Assembly: GCA_031373665.1 (NCBI GenBank)
Contig: JANMMZ010000083.1
Coordinates: 22,952 to 86,951 of the forward strand
Reading direction: 5' to 3'
DNA from: M3007 sp031373665
GTDB lineage: Bacteria > Bacteroidota > Bacteroidia > Chitinophagales > Saprospiraceae
DNA: 64,000 bases
The translations under genes and the position numbers were made by a program. The first letter of the stretch is position 1; the number at the start of each line of letters is the position of its first letter. Positions 17,490-25,847 of the stretch are shown piece after piece. Below the pieces are notes generated by a model. That model was not told where the DNA came from and searched no databases. It saw only the letters and a program-made list of their open reading frames with translations.

Positions 17490-18317
17490 ATGACCATAGG
17501 TTTTTCTCCTTGCCCCAATGATACTTTTATATTTGATGCCATGCTCCACGGGAAAGTGGATTGTGAGGGTTTGGTATTTGAACCTATCATAGAAGATGTG
17601 GAGGCACTCAACCGCCGAGCATTCGCAGGTGAGTTGGACATCACAAAATTGAGTTACCACGCTTTTGCACACCTGACCAATCAATATATGTTATTGAATG
17701 CTGGATCAGCCCTTGGAAACAATTGCGGGCCTTTGTTGGTGGCGCGAGAAGCCTTGGATTTGGCACAAATCAATGCGGGGCGTATTGCTATTCCAGGAAA
17801 AATGACCACCGCCAACTTTCTTCTAAGTTTGGCTTATCCAGAAGCCCAAAACAAAGCAGAAACCTTGTTCTCTGACATTGAAAAGGCGGTACTGGATGGA
17901 AGTTGTGAAGCGGGATTGATTATCCACGAAAACCGATTCACTTATGAGCAATTGGGATTGAAAAAAATCATAGATCTGGGCGAGTTCTGGGAAACCACCA
18001 CTGGAATGCCCATACCCTTGGGGGGGATTGTCGTAAACCGTAGGTTAGATACCGATATTCAACAAAAAGTAGACAGAATTCTGCGCCGCAGCGTAACATA
18101 CGCATTTGATAATCCAGAATCGGTGATGCCCTATGTCAGGATGTACGCACAGGCTATGGACGACCGAGTCATGCAATCACACATTGATCTATATGTAACC
18201 CAATACACGATTGATTTAGGGGCAAAAGGCCGGGAAGCTATCGCATTCATGCTGAAAACCGCCTTGGATAAGGGCGTGATTACCTCCTTTGCTCCAGATT
18301 ATTTGGTTGCTGCTTAA
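17490..18317 (+). CDS. mqnD: 1,4-dihydroxy-6-naphthoate synthase (futalosine pathway)
   Basis: MqnD converts cyclic dehypoxanthine futalosine to 1,4-dihydroxy-6-naphthoate in the futalosine route to menaquinone. The 275 residues match the family. The N-terminus IGFSPCPNDTFIFDAMLHG is diagnostic; ALNRRAF, DITKLSYHAFAHL, GPLLV, GKMTTANFLL and LIIHENRFTY follow in the usual order. No other mqn gene is nearby in this window. It lies 22 bases after the thioredoxin/MsrA-like gene and may be co-transcribed. Its stop codon overlaps that of the convergent trpS gene (18315-18317 against 18314-18316). Confidence 0.94.
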   Translation: MTIGFSPCPNDTFIFDAMLHGKVDCEGLVFEPIIEDVEALNRRAFAGELDITKLSYHAFAHLTNQYMLLNAGSALGNNCGPLLVAREALDLAQINAGRIAIPGKMTTANFLLSLAYPEAQNKAETLFSDIEKAVLDGSCEAGLIIHENRFTYEQLGLKKIIDLGEFWETTTGMPIPLGGIVVNRRLDTDIQQKVDRILRRSVTYAFDNPESVMPYVRMYAQAMDDRVMQSHIDLYVTQYTIDLGAKGREAIAFMLKTALDKGVITSFAPDYLVAA

Positions 18318-19321
18318 AAATCCTTTAAAGACCCTAGCCCCGTCAACTCCCGCACTTCCCGCATGGTTTGTTGGGCTTTTTTCCGGGTTTCGGCACTGGC
18401 CTCTTGTATTTGATTTTTCACGTTACGCTTATCGGCTTGGAGTTCGGCCAACCGTTCCCGAAAAGGATTGATCATTTTTACCAGCGTTTCAGCGACTTCT
18501 TCTTTGAGTGCGGAGTATTTCAAGGCACCAGCCTCATAGTCGTCCATCAATGATTGGTGTGCCTCCATGTTTTCGCAAGCGCGCAATAATTCAAAAAGAT
18601 TTTTCACACCTGTACTCATTTCTCCGGCTACGGCTTCGCCCGTATCGGTTACTGCCGATTTAACCTGCTTACGGATCCGATCTTCTTCACCAAATAGGTT
18701 AATATAGTGTTTTTCGCCTAGGCTTTTGCTCATCTTTCGATTTGGATCGGCAGGAGAAAGTATTTTGGGGGTTTCGGTGAACAAAGGAGCCGGATGGACA
18801 AAATATTCTTTTCCAAACTGGTGATTAAACCGCTGAGCGATACCACGTGATAATTCCAAATGTTGCTCTTGATCCTTTCCAACGGGCACATAATCAGCAT
18901 GATAGATCAATATATCAGCCGCCTGTAGCACAGGATAAGCAAACAACCCAAGACTAACAAAGGCATCTTTATCCGTTTCGTGGAGTTGATCCGTTTTGTC
19001 TTTAAATTGAGTCATCCTCGACAACTCGCCAAAACTAGTGGTACAACCCAATACCCAAGCCAATTCCGAGTGTTCGGGTACAAGGCTTTGAATGAATAAA
19101 TTTTCGGGCTTGATACCACAGGCCAAGAGATAAAATGCCATAGTCCAAGTATTTTCCCTTAATTTTGCAGGGTTGTAGGGCATGGTCATGGAGTGATAAT
19201 CCACCACTCCATATCGGCAGTGGTAGGTTTCTTGAAGCCTTACCCAATTCTGAACAGCACCAAAATAATTTCCAATATGTAAGTCACCCGTAGGTTGAAT
19301 GCAAGACAGTACGTTTTTCAC
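18314..19321 (-). CDS. trpS: Tryptophanyl-tRNA synthetase
   Basis: A class I synthetase that charges tRNA-Trp. I choose the GTG at 19321 as start (reads MKNVLSCIQPTGDLHIGN), giving 335 residues, the normal length. An ATG at 19354 is also in frame, but the promoter TAtcTTTG (19340-19347, minus strand) lies inside that extra stretch, so it would not be transcribed whole. The HIGH-like motif is HIGN (15-18), the KMSKS loop is intact (196-200), and GVVDYHSMT, FAYPVLQAADIL and VGKDQEQHLELSR are as in bacterial TrpS. The gene is convergent with mqnD and overlaps its stop codon by two bases. Confidence 0.95.
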   Translation of the reverse strand: MKNVLSCIQPTGDLHIGNYFGAVQNWVRLQETYHCRYGVVDYHSMTMPYNPAKLRENTWTMAFYLLACGIKPENLFIQSLVPEHSELAWVLGCTTSFGELSRMTQFKDKTDQLHETDKDAFVSLGLFAYPVLQAADILIYHADYVPVGKDQEQHLELSRGIAQRFNHQFGKEYFVHPAPLFTETPKILSPADPNRKMSKSLGEKHYINLFGEEDRIRKQVKSAVTDTGEAVAGEMSTGVKNLFELLRACENMEAHQSLMDDYEAGALKYSALKEEVAETLVKMINPFRERLAELQADKRNVKNQIQEASAETRKKAQQTMREVRELTGLGSLKDF

Positions 19322-19339
19322 GAAATAAAAATTTAAGGG

Positions 19340-19347
19340 CGCAAAGA
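19340..19347 (-). promoter_or_regulatory. -7 element TAtcTTTG of trpS
   Basis: An exact consensus match on the minus strand, 18 bases before the GTG start. It decides the trpS start codon. Confidence 0.65.
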
Positions 19348-19382
19348 TAAGCACTTATGACGAATGGTTGAAGACTAATGAC

Positions 19383-19390
19383 TAATTTTG
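19383..19390 (+). promoter_or_regulatory. -7 element TAatTTTG of the Trp-repeat protein gene
   Basis: An exact match 21 bases before the ATG at 19412, divergent from the trpS promoter about 36 bases away. It rules out the in-frame TTG at 19388 as start. Confidence 0.65.
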
Positions 19391-19411
19391 CCAGTAAAAT
19401 ATAGAAACAAC

Positions 19412-19999
19412 ATGAAATACTCATTTATTTTCCTAATGGTTTGGTGCGTTGCCACCGCAGGAAATACGCAGCAATTATCAGGTATCAGCACTCGATGGAA
19501 CGATTCGTTTGTTGCATGGGAAATATTGGCTTTTGCCGATCAAGAAACCGAAACCGAGGCCGACGATGAACGGGAAGAAGTACCAGCCGGCGAATTCAGC
19601 CAACGATGGGCTCAAGTAAAAGACGATTGGTCGGAATGGGACTACGAAGTATTGGAAGAGCGCGGCACCATTCGAGCCAAATGGAAAGATGATCCGACCC
19701 AATGGGAACTCCGAAGTTATGATGGTCACATTATAACCATGCGCACCGCTTGGGGCAAGGATATGAATGAATGGCGAATCACTGACAACGACGTAGCACT
19801 CACCTTGCGCAGCCGCTGGACCAATCAAAAGGATGAATGGCTGGTAGAAGATAAAAACCGTGGAAGGTTTTATATGTACACCCTCCGATCGGGCGATCCG
19901 CGCGACTGGGCTATCGAAGACGGGCTAAATGATGAGGTTTCTAACGCATTAAAGACTGCTATCGTTTTTTTAACCGTATTTAATAGCAGCCCAAGATAA
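19412..19999 (+). CDS. Secreted protein with Trp-rich tandem motifs, function unknown
   Basis: From the ATG at 19412 the product has 195 residues with a signal peptide (MKYSFIFLMVWCVATAGNTQ). The body shows an imperfect repeat of roughly 25-27 residues in which a (R/K)W is followed after 6-8 residues by another W: STRWNDSFVAWEI, QRWAQVKDDWSEWDY, AKWKDDPTQWELR, TAWGKDMNEWRI, SRWTNQKDEWLVED and RSGDPRDWAIED. An acidic linker (about 47-58) precedes the repeats. The regular W spacing suggests stacked beta-hairpins. No family is recognised. It is a single-gene unit with its own promoter and a terminator downstream. Confidence 0.75.
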   Translation: MKYSFIFLMVWCVATAGNTQQLSGISTRWNDSFVAWEILAFADQETETEADDEREEVPAGEFSQRWAQVKDDWSEWDYEVLEERGTIRAKWKDDPTQWELRSYDGHIITMRTAWGKDMNEWRITDNDVALTLRSRWTNQKDEWLVEDKNRGRFYMYTLRSGDPRDWAIEDGLNDEVSNALKTAIVFLTVFNSSPR

Positions 20000-20135
20000 T
20001 GATAACTACTTGATTATCAATAGATTTGTGTTAGCATTAGCATAAAAATAAAAAATATTTTGATTTAGGTATTGCGCAATTTAAAAAATGCCTCTACCTT
20101 CGTAAAAGTTTTCATTTGGTTTTTTGGGGTTTATT

Positions 20136-20175
20136 AGTCGTCGGCACGCGTAAGCGGTCGGCGACTTTTTTTTGT
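20136..20175 (+). terminator. Rho-independent terminator
   Basis: A 10-bp stem (20136-20145 with 20157-20166, two G-U pairs) and a run of eight T follow the Trp-repeat gene. The convergent PIG-L gene ends just beyond it. Confidence 0.85.
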
Positions 20176-20181
20176 TTTTTT

Positions 20182-22710
20182 TTATTTGCCCAAAGACACC
20201 ATATTAGCCAACAAGCGATACGCTCCCGAAACGCCAAAAGGCATCTCTCGAAAGAACGAAATACCAGTATAGACAAAATGTCCTTTTCCGTATTTTGCGG
20301 TCAAAACCGCACCATTGGCGGCCTTCTCACCGGGATCATTACAAGAGATTGGGGCTTCAAAATCGGCAGCCCATTCACTAGGGAAATATAACCCCCGCTC
20401 TTGAACCCATCCTTCAAAATCCTTTGCAGTTATCTTATTAGGCTTGTTCAGCACAGGATGATCTGGCAACAGCAGCCGAACTTCCGAATTTTCATCGGTT
20501 ACGCGGGTACGCGAGAGTTTCATATCGTAAGGAGCCAGTTTTTCCACAAATAAATCAAAATTATTATTGTATTGGGTCACTAGGGTTCCTCCTTCCTGCA
20601 CATAGGCCATGAGTTTTTCATGGTAAAACTTTAGGTTTTCCTTGGTATTATAGGCACGGATACCCAAAACTATCGCGTCAAATGTTTTCAGTTTGGCCAA
20701 TTCCATATCTTTGTCTTCCAAGAGGGTCACCGTGCAACCCATTTGGCGTAGTGCGGCAGGTACTTCATCGCCGGCCCCCATAAAGTAGCCTATGTTTTTG
20801 GCACTTACTTTTAGGTCTGACTTCACGATATTCACCTGATTAGGCATTAAAACACTCTGTTGCGGTATATGGTCGTATTTGATCGGAATCAAGCGATAAT
20901 TATAGGTTTTTCCATCTACTTCCACGTATGCATTGAGGGTTGTCTCTCCATAAGCCTTGGTTTCTACTGAAAAATTAAAGACTTGTTCCTGTCCTTTTTT
21001 AGTGATGCTAAAAGGCTGTGTGCCGCCCGTGGTGAACCAAGCAGGGTTAGAAGCGATGACCTTTACCACACCAGTCAAGTTGTCGCGACCAGCCTTCACC
21101 CGTACGCTCAGGGCTTGCTTAGGGGCATTAAATACATAGGCACTTTGTGTAAACTCTACAAAAGCAGGTGGAAGCACTTCAAATGGCTTCCATATTTCAC
21201 CAATAGCAGGCTCTTCTATTTTATAGGCCACATCCGTATAATATTCAATTGGTATCCCATTGATGATAAAACCCCACCGAACTTTGGCATAACGCGGTGT
21301 TTCTGGCATATCCACCCTAGTTTGATTATCCACTTTATACATACCCAAGGTAGAAGGCTCCATCAACCAGAAAGGGGCAGTTATCGTTGCCTCTTTGGGC
21401 AAGTTAATGCTTTTTTCCAAAATAAAAGCCTTGGTAGGCAACATAGTATAAGAAGTAATGGTGTCAAAAATACTTGGGCGAACGGTGATACTGCCCAATT
21501 CAACCACACAAATACCTGGCGCGCTCCTTTGGATGGCTTCTAATCGCAACTTAACTGATTCCCCCGGAGTGGCACTTGGTTCGGCCGCCGTGGCTTCTAG
21601 GTATAAACCCAAGCACCCACGGATCACTTCTTTGATTTCAGCCATTTTAATGGTCTTCCAATATCCTTCGGGCAATGCCTTCATCAATTGCATGGCACTC
21701 AAGAGATCGGGAATAGAGCCGGATGGATTACCTATACTGAATTCCTTTTCCACTTTTGCCAATATTTGGCCTATAGTGGCTCCGCCTTCCACACGAGTCC
21801 AAGTAGTGTTGATACCATCAAATATATCTTGCGATGGAGGGCGTTCCCCTTTGATGAAATCAAACCAATCGCGGCTTTCACCACGGCTGCTCATAGCACC
21901 AAAGCCTTGGCATCGGTGCATGGATCGGGCTTCGGCAGCCACTTCGTTGTTGCTTTTGCCTTTCAATGGCAAATAAACACCCAAATCCAAGGTAAATAGA
22001 CCGCTTTTATCCATTTTATCAAAGGCTTCGCGGCCTCCGAAGAAAAACCAAGAAGTATTGAAAAACTGACGGCGCGGCTGCCAAATGGAGGTCAATGACA
22101 ACTGTTCAGGATACACATCAGCCTTTCCGGCCAAGTCAAAGGCTTCTACCGAAAGCATGGCTGATGCCGTATGGTGGCCGTGGGTATCGTATTTTTTATC
22201 GTGGTAAAAACGATTGACAATCACATCGGGTTGGGTCTCTCTAATAGTCCAAACCACATCGGAAAGTACCTTATCTTTATCCCAAATACGGAGGGTTTCT
22301 TCTGGGCTCTTTGAAAATCCAAAGTCGTTGGCGCGGCTGAACCGCTGCTTTCCACCATCTACTGAACGGGCCATGAGCAGTTCTTCAGACCGCAATACGC
22401 CCAACAATTCCCGCAATTCAGGGCCAATTAGGTTTTGGCCACCGTCTCCACGGGTCAATGAAAGGTAATTGATTTGGTAAAGTTTTTCATTGGCGCAATA
22501 ACTAATAAACCGCTGATTTTCATCATCAGGATGAGCGGCAACATAGAGTACCGAACCCAAAACGTTGAGTTTGCGCACCGATTGATACAGTTCAGAGGCT
22601 GATGGTTTGATAGGTTTTTGAGCGGTAGCCAAATTTGGAAATAGGTATAAGCATAACCCGAAGCAAAATAATAGCCACGAAAATGGCGTAAAAAGGCGAT
22701 ATGTATTCAC
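20182..22710 (-). CDS. PIG-L family deacetylase with a GATase/ThuA-like C-terminal domain
   Basis: A large exported protein (842 residues, signal peptide about 1-30). The N-terminal domain is a LmbE/PIG-L Zn-dependent amide hydrolase: AHPDDE (59-64) supplies the metal and catalytic residues and HGHH (177-180) the third metal ligand. Such enzymes remove N-acetyl groups from GlcNAc-type substrates. A middle region of beta-sandwich type (about 350-620) contains VKVIASNPAWFTTGG-like linkers. The C-terminal part (about 640-842) resembles the class I glutamine-amidotransferase/ThuA fold seen in many Bacteroidota PIG-L proteins (FDAIVLGIRAYN, LVTQYNNNFDL, KYGKGHFVYTGISFFRE). The substrate is probably a periplasmic or extracellular amino-sugar conjugate. 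It stands alone between a convergent and a divergent gene. Confidence 0.88.
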   Translation of the reverse strand: MNTYRLFTPFSWLLFCFGLCLYLFPNLATAQKPIKPSASELYQSVRKLNVLGSVLYVAAHPDDENQRFISYCANEKLYQINYLSLTRGDGGQNLIGPELRELLGVLRSEELLMARSVDGGKQRFSRANDFGFSKSPEETLRIWDKDKVLSDVVWTIRETQPDVIVNRFYHDKKYDTHGHHTASAMLSVEAFDLAGKADVYPEQLSLTSIWQPRRQFFNTSWFFFGGREAFDKMDKSGLFTLDLGVYLPLKGKSNNEVAAEARSMHRCQGFGAMSSRGESRDWFDFIKGERPPSQDIFDGINTTWTRVEGGATIGQILAKVEKEFSIGNPSGSIPDLLSAMQLMKALPEGYWKTIKMAEIKEVIRGCLGLYLEATAAEPSATPGESVKLRLEAIQRSAPGICVVELGSITVRPSIFDTITSYTMLPTKAFILEKSINLPKEATITAPFWLMEPSTLGMYKVDNQTRVDMPETPRYAKVRWGFIINGIPIEYYTDVAYKIEEPAIGEIWKPFEVLPPAFVEFTQSAYVFNAPKQALSVRVKAGRDNLTGVVKVIASNPAWFTTGGTQPFSITKKGQEQVFNFSVETKAYGETTLNAYVEVDGKTYNYRLIPIKYDHIPQQSVLMPNQVNIVKSDLKVSAKNIGYFMGAGDEVPAALRQMGCTVTLLEDKDMELAKLKTFDAIVLGIRAYNTKENLKFYHEKLMAYVQEGGTLVTQYNNNFDLFVEKLAPYDMKLSRTRVTDENSEVRLLLPDHPVLNKPNKITAKDFEGWVQERGLYFPSEWAADFEAPISCNDPGEKAANGAVLTAKYGKGHFVYTGISFFREMPFGVSGAYRLLANMVSLGK

Positions 22711-22832
22711 TAAATTTATTTATTTAATTAAAAAAACGTCGCAAGATACCAGCATTTTCAAACTTCGTGATGGTTTGTGTTCTGGGTACAACCTAACAAA
22801 AAGTTAATCCTACTGTTTGGTCTAGACACCAC

Positions 22833-22840
22833 TATATTTG
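22833..22840 (+). promoter_or_regulatory. -7 element TAtaTTTG of the nucleoside hydrolase gene
   Basis: An exact match 21 bases before the ATG at 22862. An in-frame TTG at 22838 lies within it and is therefore not the start. Confidence 0.65.
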
Positions 22841-22861
22841 CAGTTCGGAAAAAACATTGAT

Positions 22862-23809
22862 ATGACACAAACAAAATTACCAGTCATCATTGACTGCGAT
22901 CCAGGCCACGACGATGCCATCATGCTCATGCTTGCAGTGGGTAGTGGGCGTTTTGATATCAGAGCCGTGACTTGCTCGGCAGGAAATCAAACCCAAGATA
23001 AAACCCTTCGCAACACCTTAAATGTATTGTCGCTCATTGGGGCAGACCTTAAAGTATTCAGGGGTTGCGACAAACCTCTGTTCCGAAACCTCATCATAGC
23101 CGATTATGTGCATGGAGAAACAGGACTGGACGGGCCAGAATTTCCAAAACAGCCCAATCTATCGGCTCAATCTATTTCTGCTGTGGAAGGGATGGCTCAG
23201 ATATTGGCTGAAAGCGATGATAAAATTACCATCGTGCCAACTGGGCCTTTAACCAATATTGCGACTTTTTTGTTAGCATACCCACATTTGAAACATAAAA
23301 TTAAGCGTATTTCACTGATGGGCGGCGGTATTTTCCGAGGAAATATCACCCCTGTGGCCGAATTCAATATTTTTGTAGATCCAGAAGCCGCCGAAATTGT
23401 GTTTGGATCAGGTGTACCTATTACGATGTGCGGATTGGATGTTACACACAAAGCCTTGGTGTACCAAGAAGATATTGACCGATTTAGAGCCATTGGAAAT
23501 AAAACAGGTCTGGCTGCTGCGCAATTGATGGACTTTTTCTCCATATATTATAGGCGTGAACGCCCTGAGTTGAATGGTGGAGCAGCATTGCACGATCCCT
23601 GCGCATTAGCATGGCTCATTGTACCGGAATTATTTGAGTCCAAACCTTGCTATGTTACAGTAGAAACTCAAGGAAAATACACCTCTGGCGCTACGGTTGC
23701 TGATTTTTATAATGCCTTGAAAAAACCACCCAATGCGGAAGTGGTATATGATATAGACCGGCCAAAGTATATTGACTTGCTTTATGATGCTATTAAGGTG
23801 TTGCCATAA
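22862..23809 (+). CDS. Inosine/uridine-preferring nucleoside hydrolase
   Basis: This enzyme cleaves the N-glycosidic bond of ribonucleosides, giving ribose and base for salvage. With the ATG at 22862 it has 315 residues, standard for the IUNH family. The Ca2+-binding signature DCDPGHDD (11-18) is complete; VPTGPLTNIATFLL, ISLMGGG, AEFNIFVDPEAA and the C-terminal HDPCALAW (His and Asp of the active site) are all present. No signal peptide is seen, so it is cytosolic. It is a single-gene unit with its own promoter and terminator. Base preference (uridine or inosine) cannot be told from sequence alone. Confidence 0.95.
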   Translation: MTQTKLPVIIDCDPGHDDAIMLMLAVGSGRFDIRAVTCSAGNQTQDKTLRNTLNVLSLIGADLKVFRGCDKPLFRNLIIADYVHGETGLDGPEFPKQPNLSAQSISAVEGMAQILAESDDKITIVPTGPLTNIATFLLAYPHLKHKIKRISLMGGGIFRGNITPVAEFNIFVDPEAAEIVFGSGVPITMCGLDVTHKALVYQEDIDRFRAIGNKTGLAAAQLMDFFSIYYRRERPELNGGAALHDPCALAWLIVPELFESKPCYVTVETQGKYTSGATVADFYNALKKPPNAEVVYDIDRPKYIDLLYDAIKVLP

Positions 23810-23844
23810 AAAGAATTTCACAAAAGATATTGCTCAATTATTAG

Positions 23845-23888
23845 AAAAAGGTGCGGCATTCTATCACGAATGCTGCACCTTTTTGTAT
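23845..23888 (+). terminator. Rho-independent terminator
   Basis: A 16-bp stem including the A/T flanks (23845-23860 with 23869-23884, one G-U pair) and a T-run follow the nucleoside hydrolase gene. Confidence 0.9.
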
Positions 23889-23893
23889 TTAGT

Positions 23894-23976
23894 GGAAGTG
23901 TTCAAAAAAACTGTGTTTGTCTCTGCTTCAACACCGCCCGTACCTTTGCTTCATCAAACAGAAACAAAGTGAAAAA
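23894..23976 (+). repeat. 83-bp direct repeat, copy 1, carrying a promoter
   Basis: This copy is almost identical to 24051-24133; the two start 157 bases apart. It contains TTTG (23916-23919), then 21 bases, then TAccTTTG (23941-23948): a complete Bacteroidota-type promoter. No gene starts near it. Confidence 0.75.
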
Positions 23977-24050
23977 CGAAAACCATTAGAAAAGGAAAAC
24001 AACTAAAACCAAGATGTCCAAGTGAGAAAACTGATGAGCAAAAGGTAATG

Positions 24051-24133
24051 GGAAGTGTTCAAAAAAACTGTGTTTGTTTGTTCTTCAACACCGCCCGTAC
24101 CTTTGCTCCATCAAACAGAAACAAAGTGAAAAA
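24051..24133 (+). repeat. 83-bp direct repeat, copy 2, carrying a promoter
   Basis: The second copy differs at only about five positions, four of them clustered. It keeps TTTG (24072-24075 or 24076-24079) and TAccTTTG (24097-24104). Downstream lie only the 49-bp repeats and the hairpins, so the transcript, if any, is non-coding for at least 800 bases. Confidence 0.75.
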
Positions 24134-24272
24134 ATAAGTTTTGAAAAACGAATTGAAAACGGTAACCTTTTTCCAAATGACTACATAAACCCATTAGATA
24201 GTTGAAACATAACCTTTTGAGACCGAGTGAGAATGCGGCAAGACTGAATGAAACAGCCCTACTGAATTGAAT

Positions 24273-24566
24273 GAAACACCCAAATGATGTGAGTGAGAAC
24301 GAAAACACCAATCCAAATTGAGAACACCCAAATGATGTAAGTGAGAACGAAAACGCCAAATCCAAATTGAGAACACCCAAATGATGTAAGTGAGAACGAA
24401 AACACCAAATCCAAATCGAGAACACCCAAATGATGTGAGTGAGAACGAAAACACCAAATCCAAATTGAGAACGCCCGAATAATGTAAGTGAGAACGAAAA
24501 CACCAAATCCAAATTGAGAACGCCCGAATGATGTAAGTGAGAACGAAAACACCAAATCCAAATTGA
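24273..24566. repeat. Six tandem 49-bp repeats (minisatellite)
   Basis: Six head-to-tail units of 49 bases begin at 24273, 24322, 24371, 24420, 24469 and 24518. Each reads GAACRCCCRAATRATGTRAG then TGAGAACGAAAACRCCAAAT then CCAAATYGA. Only scattered A/G changes separate the units; the first has one inserted and one missing base. The length is not a multiple of three, and the absence of stops on the minus strand keeps all three frames open, so long open frames there are an artefact. No unique spacers are present, so this is not a CRISPR array. Confidence 0.9.
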
Positions 24567-24571
24567 GAACA

Positions 24572-24655
24572 CACAGTTCCAAAAAGCCGCTCAACGCCTA
24601 TCGCGTACTTAGCAAATAAACCCTGAGAGGTTAGCGATAGCGTTGACGGACTGTG
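24572..24655. ncRNA. Long imperfect hairpin A (possible structured RNA)
   Basis: Paired segments from the outside in: CACAGT (24572-24577) with ACTGTG (24650-24655), CAACGC (24592-24597) with GCGTTG (24640-24645), and TATCGC (24599-24604) with GCGATA (24634-24639). It begins directly after the last 49-bp repeat. Whether it acts as RNA or as folded DNA is unknown. Confidence 0.45.
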
Positions 24656-24700
24656 CTGAAAAACAAGTGAAACACTTCAAAAAGATCAAATTTAATTGTA

Positions 24701-24788
24701 CACAGTTCCCAAAACCGTTCAACGACCGTTGCCACCAGTGAACCAAGGCTTTAGACAAAGAAGAGCAGTGGCGTTGACCGGGTCTGTG
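24701..24788. ncRNA. Long imperfect hairpin B, related to hairpin A
   Basis: It has the same plan as hairpin A. CACAG (24701-24705) pairs with CTGTG (24784-24788), a TCAACG-containing segment (24715-24724) with CGTTGACCGG (24772-24781), and GCCAC (24731-24735) with GTGGC (24768-24772). The shared order CACAGTTCC, AAAA, CCG, TCAACG shows that A and B are copies whose pairing is kept although the loops differ. A GC hairpin (GGGGG 24849-24853, CCCCC 24861-24865) follows. Confidence 0.45.
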
Positions 24789-25034
24789 TTTTCAGCGTGC
24801 AGAAGCGGCGGCTAAGACCAACAAGCAAAACCTAAAACAATCTGACGAGGGGGCTGAATACCCCCTTATCCTACATTAAAGTCCAAATACCACCCGTTTG
24901 AACCCAATGGAATAGACTCATCATCAATACATTAAGATAAAGTTAAACCATTGGATTTCGAGAACCCCAGAAGACCATTTGAAAATATACACAACTATCT
25001 ATCACAACACCTCAAAAAATGCGCCTCATCAATT

Positions 25035-25430
25035 ATGGAACCTGTAATCATCGAAGTCAGTTGTAATCTCAACGAAGAAAACCCTCTATGGAATGAAATA
25101 GATACCATCTCTTTGGAGGTAGGTTATCCCGGTCGTAATGGACGAACCCTCTGGAAACAGATCGGTTGGTTGCGCGATCAGGTCGTACCATTTGGGAAAA
25201 CATTTGCTCATGCCCTTTGGAATCAACGAAAAAATGAACACACCATGGTGTTTGACTTTCTACCAGTCATTGAGCCTAAAAAACAAGAAGCCGAACGAGC
25301 ATACTTCATTAAGAAGTGCATCACTACCCCTGATGGCCGTACGCGCACATCAAAATCCAAACTCGTCAGGGGTGATTTCTCAGACGATTATTTCTCCCTA
25401 AAAGCCGATTACCCCAAGGTAAATAAGTAA
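25035..25430 (+). CDS. Hypothetical protein next to the repeat island
   Basis: I do not recognise this protein. From the ATG at 25035 it has 131 residues; the frame is open back to a TTG at 24951 (159 residues), with a stop at 24933, so the start is uncertain. No signal peptide or membrane segment is seen. It is rich in charged and aromatic residues (EVSCNLNEENPLWNEIDTIS, LRDQVVPFGKTFAHALWNQ, HTMVFDFLPVI) with a basic tail ending SLKADYPKVNK. It has a good terminator right after it and no clear -7 element before it; transcription might come from the repeat-borne promoters 900 bases upstream. The gene is real judging by its composition and terminator, but its function is unknown. Confidence 0.6.
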   Translation: MEPVIIEVSCNLNEENPLWNEIDTISLEVGYPGRNGRTLWKQIGWLRDQVVPFGKTFAHALWNQRKNEHTMVFDFLPVIEPKKQEAERAYFIKKCITTPDGRTRTSKSKLVRGDFSDDYFSLKADYPKVNK

Positions 25431-25459
25431 TTCACTGTAAGCCTAACCAGTATTTTTTT

Positions 25460-25494
25460 AAAGCCACCTCGTCATCAGACAGGGTGGCTTTTTG
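25460..25494 (+). terminator. Rho-independent terminator
   Basis: A 9-bp stem AAAGCCACC / GGTGGCTTT (25460-25468 with 25483-25491), then T-rich sequence, after the hypothetical gene. Confidence 0.85.
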
Positions 25495-25633
25495 CTTTTT
25501 GGCCGAACGAATAAAAAAATAAACACATATACATACCGCAAAACCATTTTTTTCAACCGTATTCTAAATTGTGGTTTCTATTTCGAATCTAATAACCTTA
25601 TCTTGCAGGAGTTTTCTCATAGTATGTTTTGAT

Positions 25634-25672
25634 TTTCCTACTGCTGTACAGTAGTAGGATTTTTTTCTTTTA
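25634..25672 (+). terminator. Terminator-like hairpin without an assigned gene
   Basis: An 11-bp stem beginning CCTACTGC with almost no loop is followed by seven T. It ends no known gene: the 25495-25847 gap holds no supported coding region. It could close a small RNA transcribed from about 25500-25630, or back up the previous terminator. Confidence 0.55.
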
Positions 25673-25847
25673 AATCTTTTTTTTGGGGCTCCCGCCATCA
25701 TATTTATTCGGTTATTGGCACTTGGAGTCACTTTACAAATCATTCTTTTCAGAATAATTAGATAAAGTGGCTCCCAGTGCGGGCTGCTCAAAACCTTTTC
25801 ATTGTTTCATTTTTTTGATTTTGACCGTCGTTTCACACGAAACGCTG

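Noticed and set aside
24273..24566. CRISPR array
   Set aside because: The units abut directly, with no unique spacers, and no cas gene is in the window.
24111..24594. Long overlapping open frames on the minus strand in three frames
   Set aside because: They come from the 49-bp repeat, which lacks stops on that strand; the period is not a multiple of three, so each frame reads the same low-complexity FSxWIW(C/R)FRSH pattern. No start signal or family fit.
24572..24788. Integron attC sites
   Set aside because: The hairpins have the right length and an inner CAAC/GTTG pairing. However, the outer ends lack the GTTRRRY/RYYYAAC core, there are only 45 bases between the two, and no cassette genes or integrase are seen.
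24567..24870. Retron RNA
   Set aside because: Paired hairpins beside an unknown gene suggested it, but no reverse transcriptase is encoded in the window.
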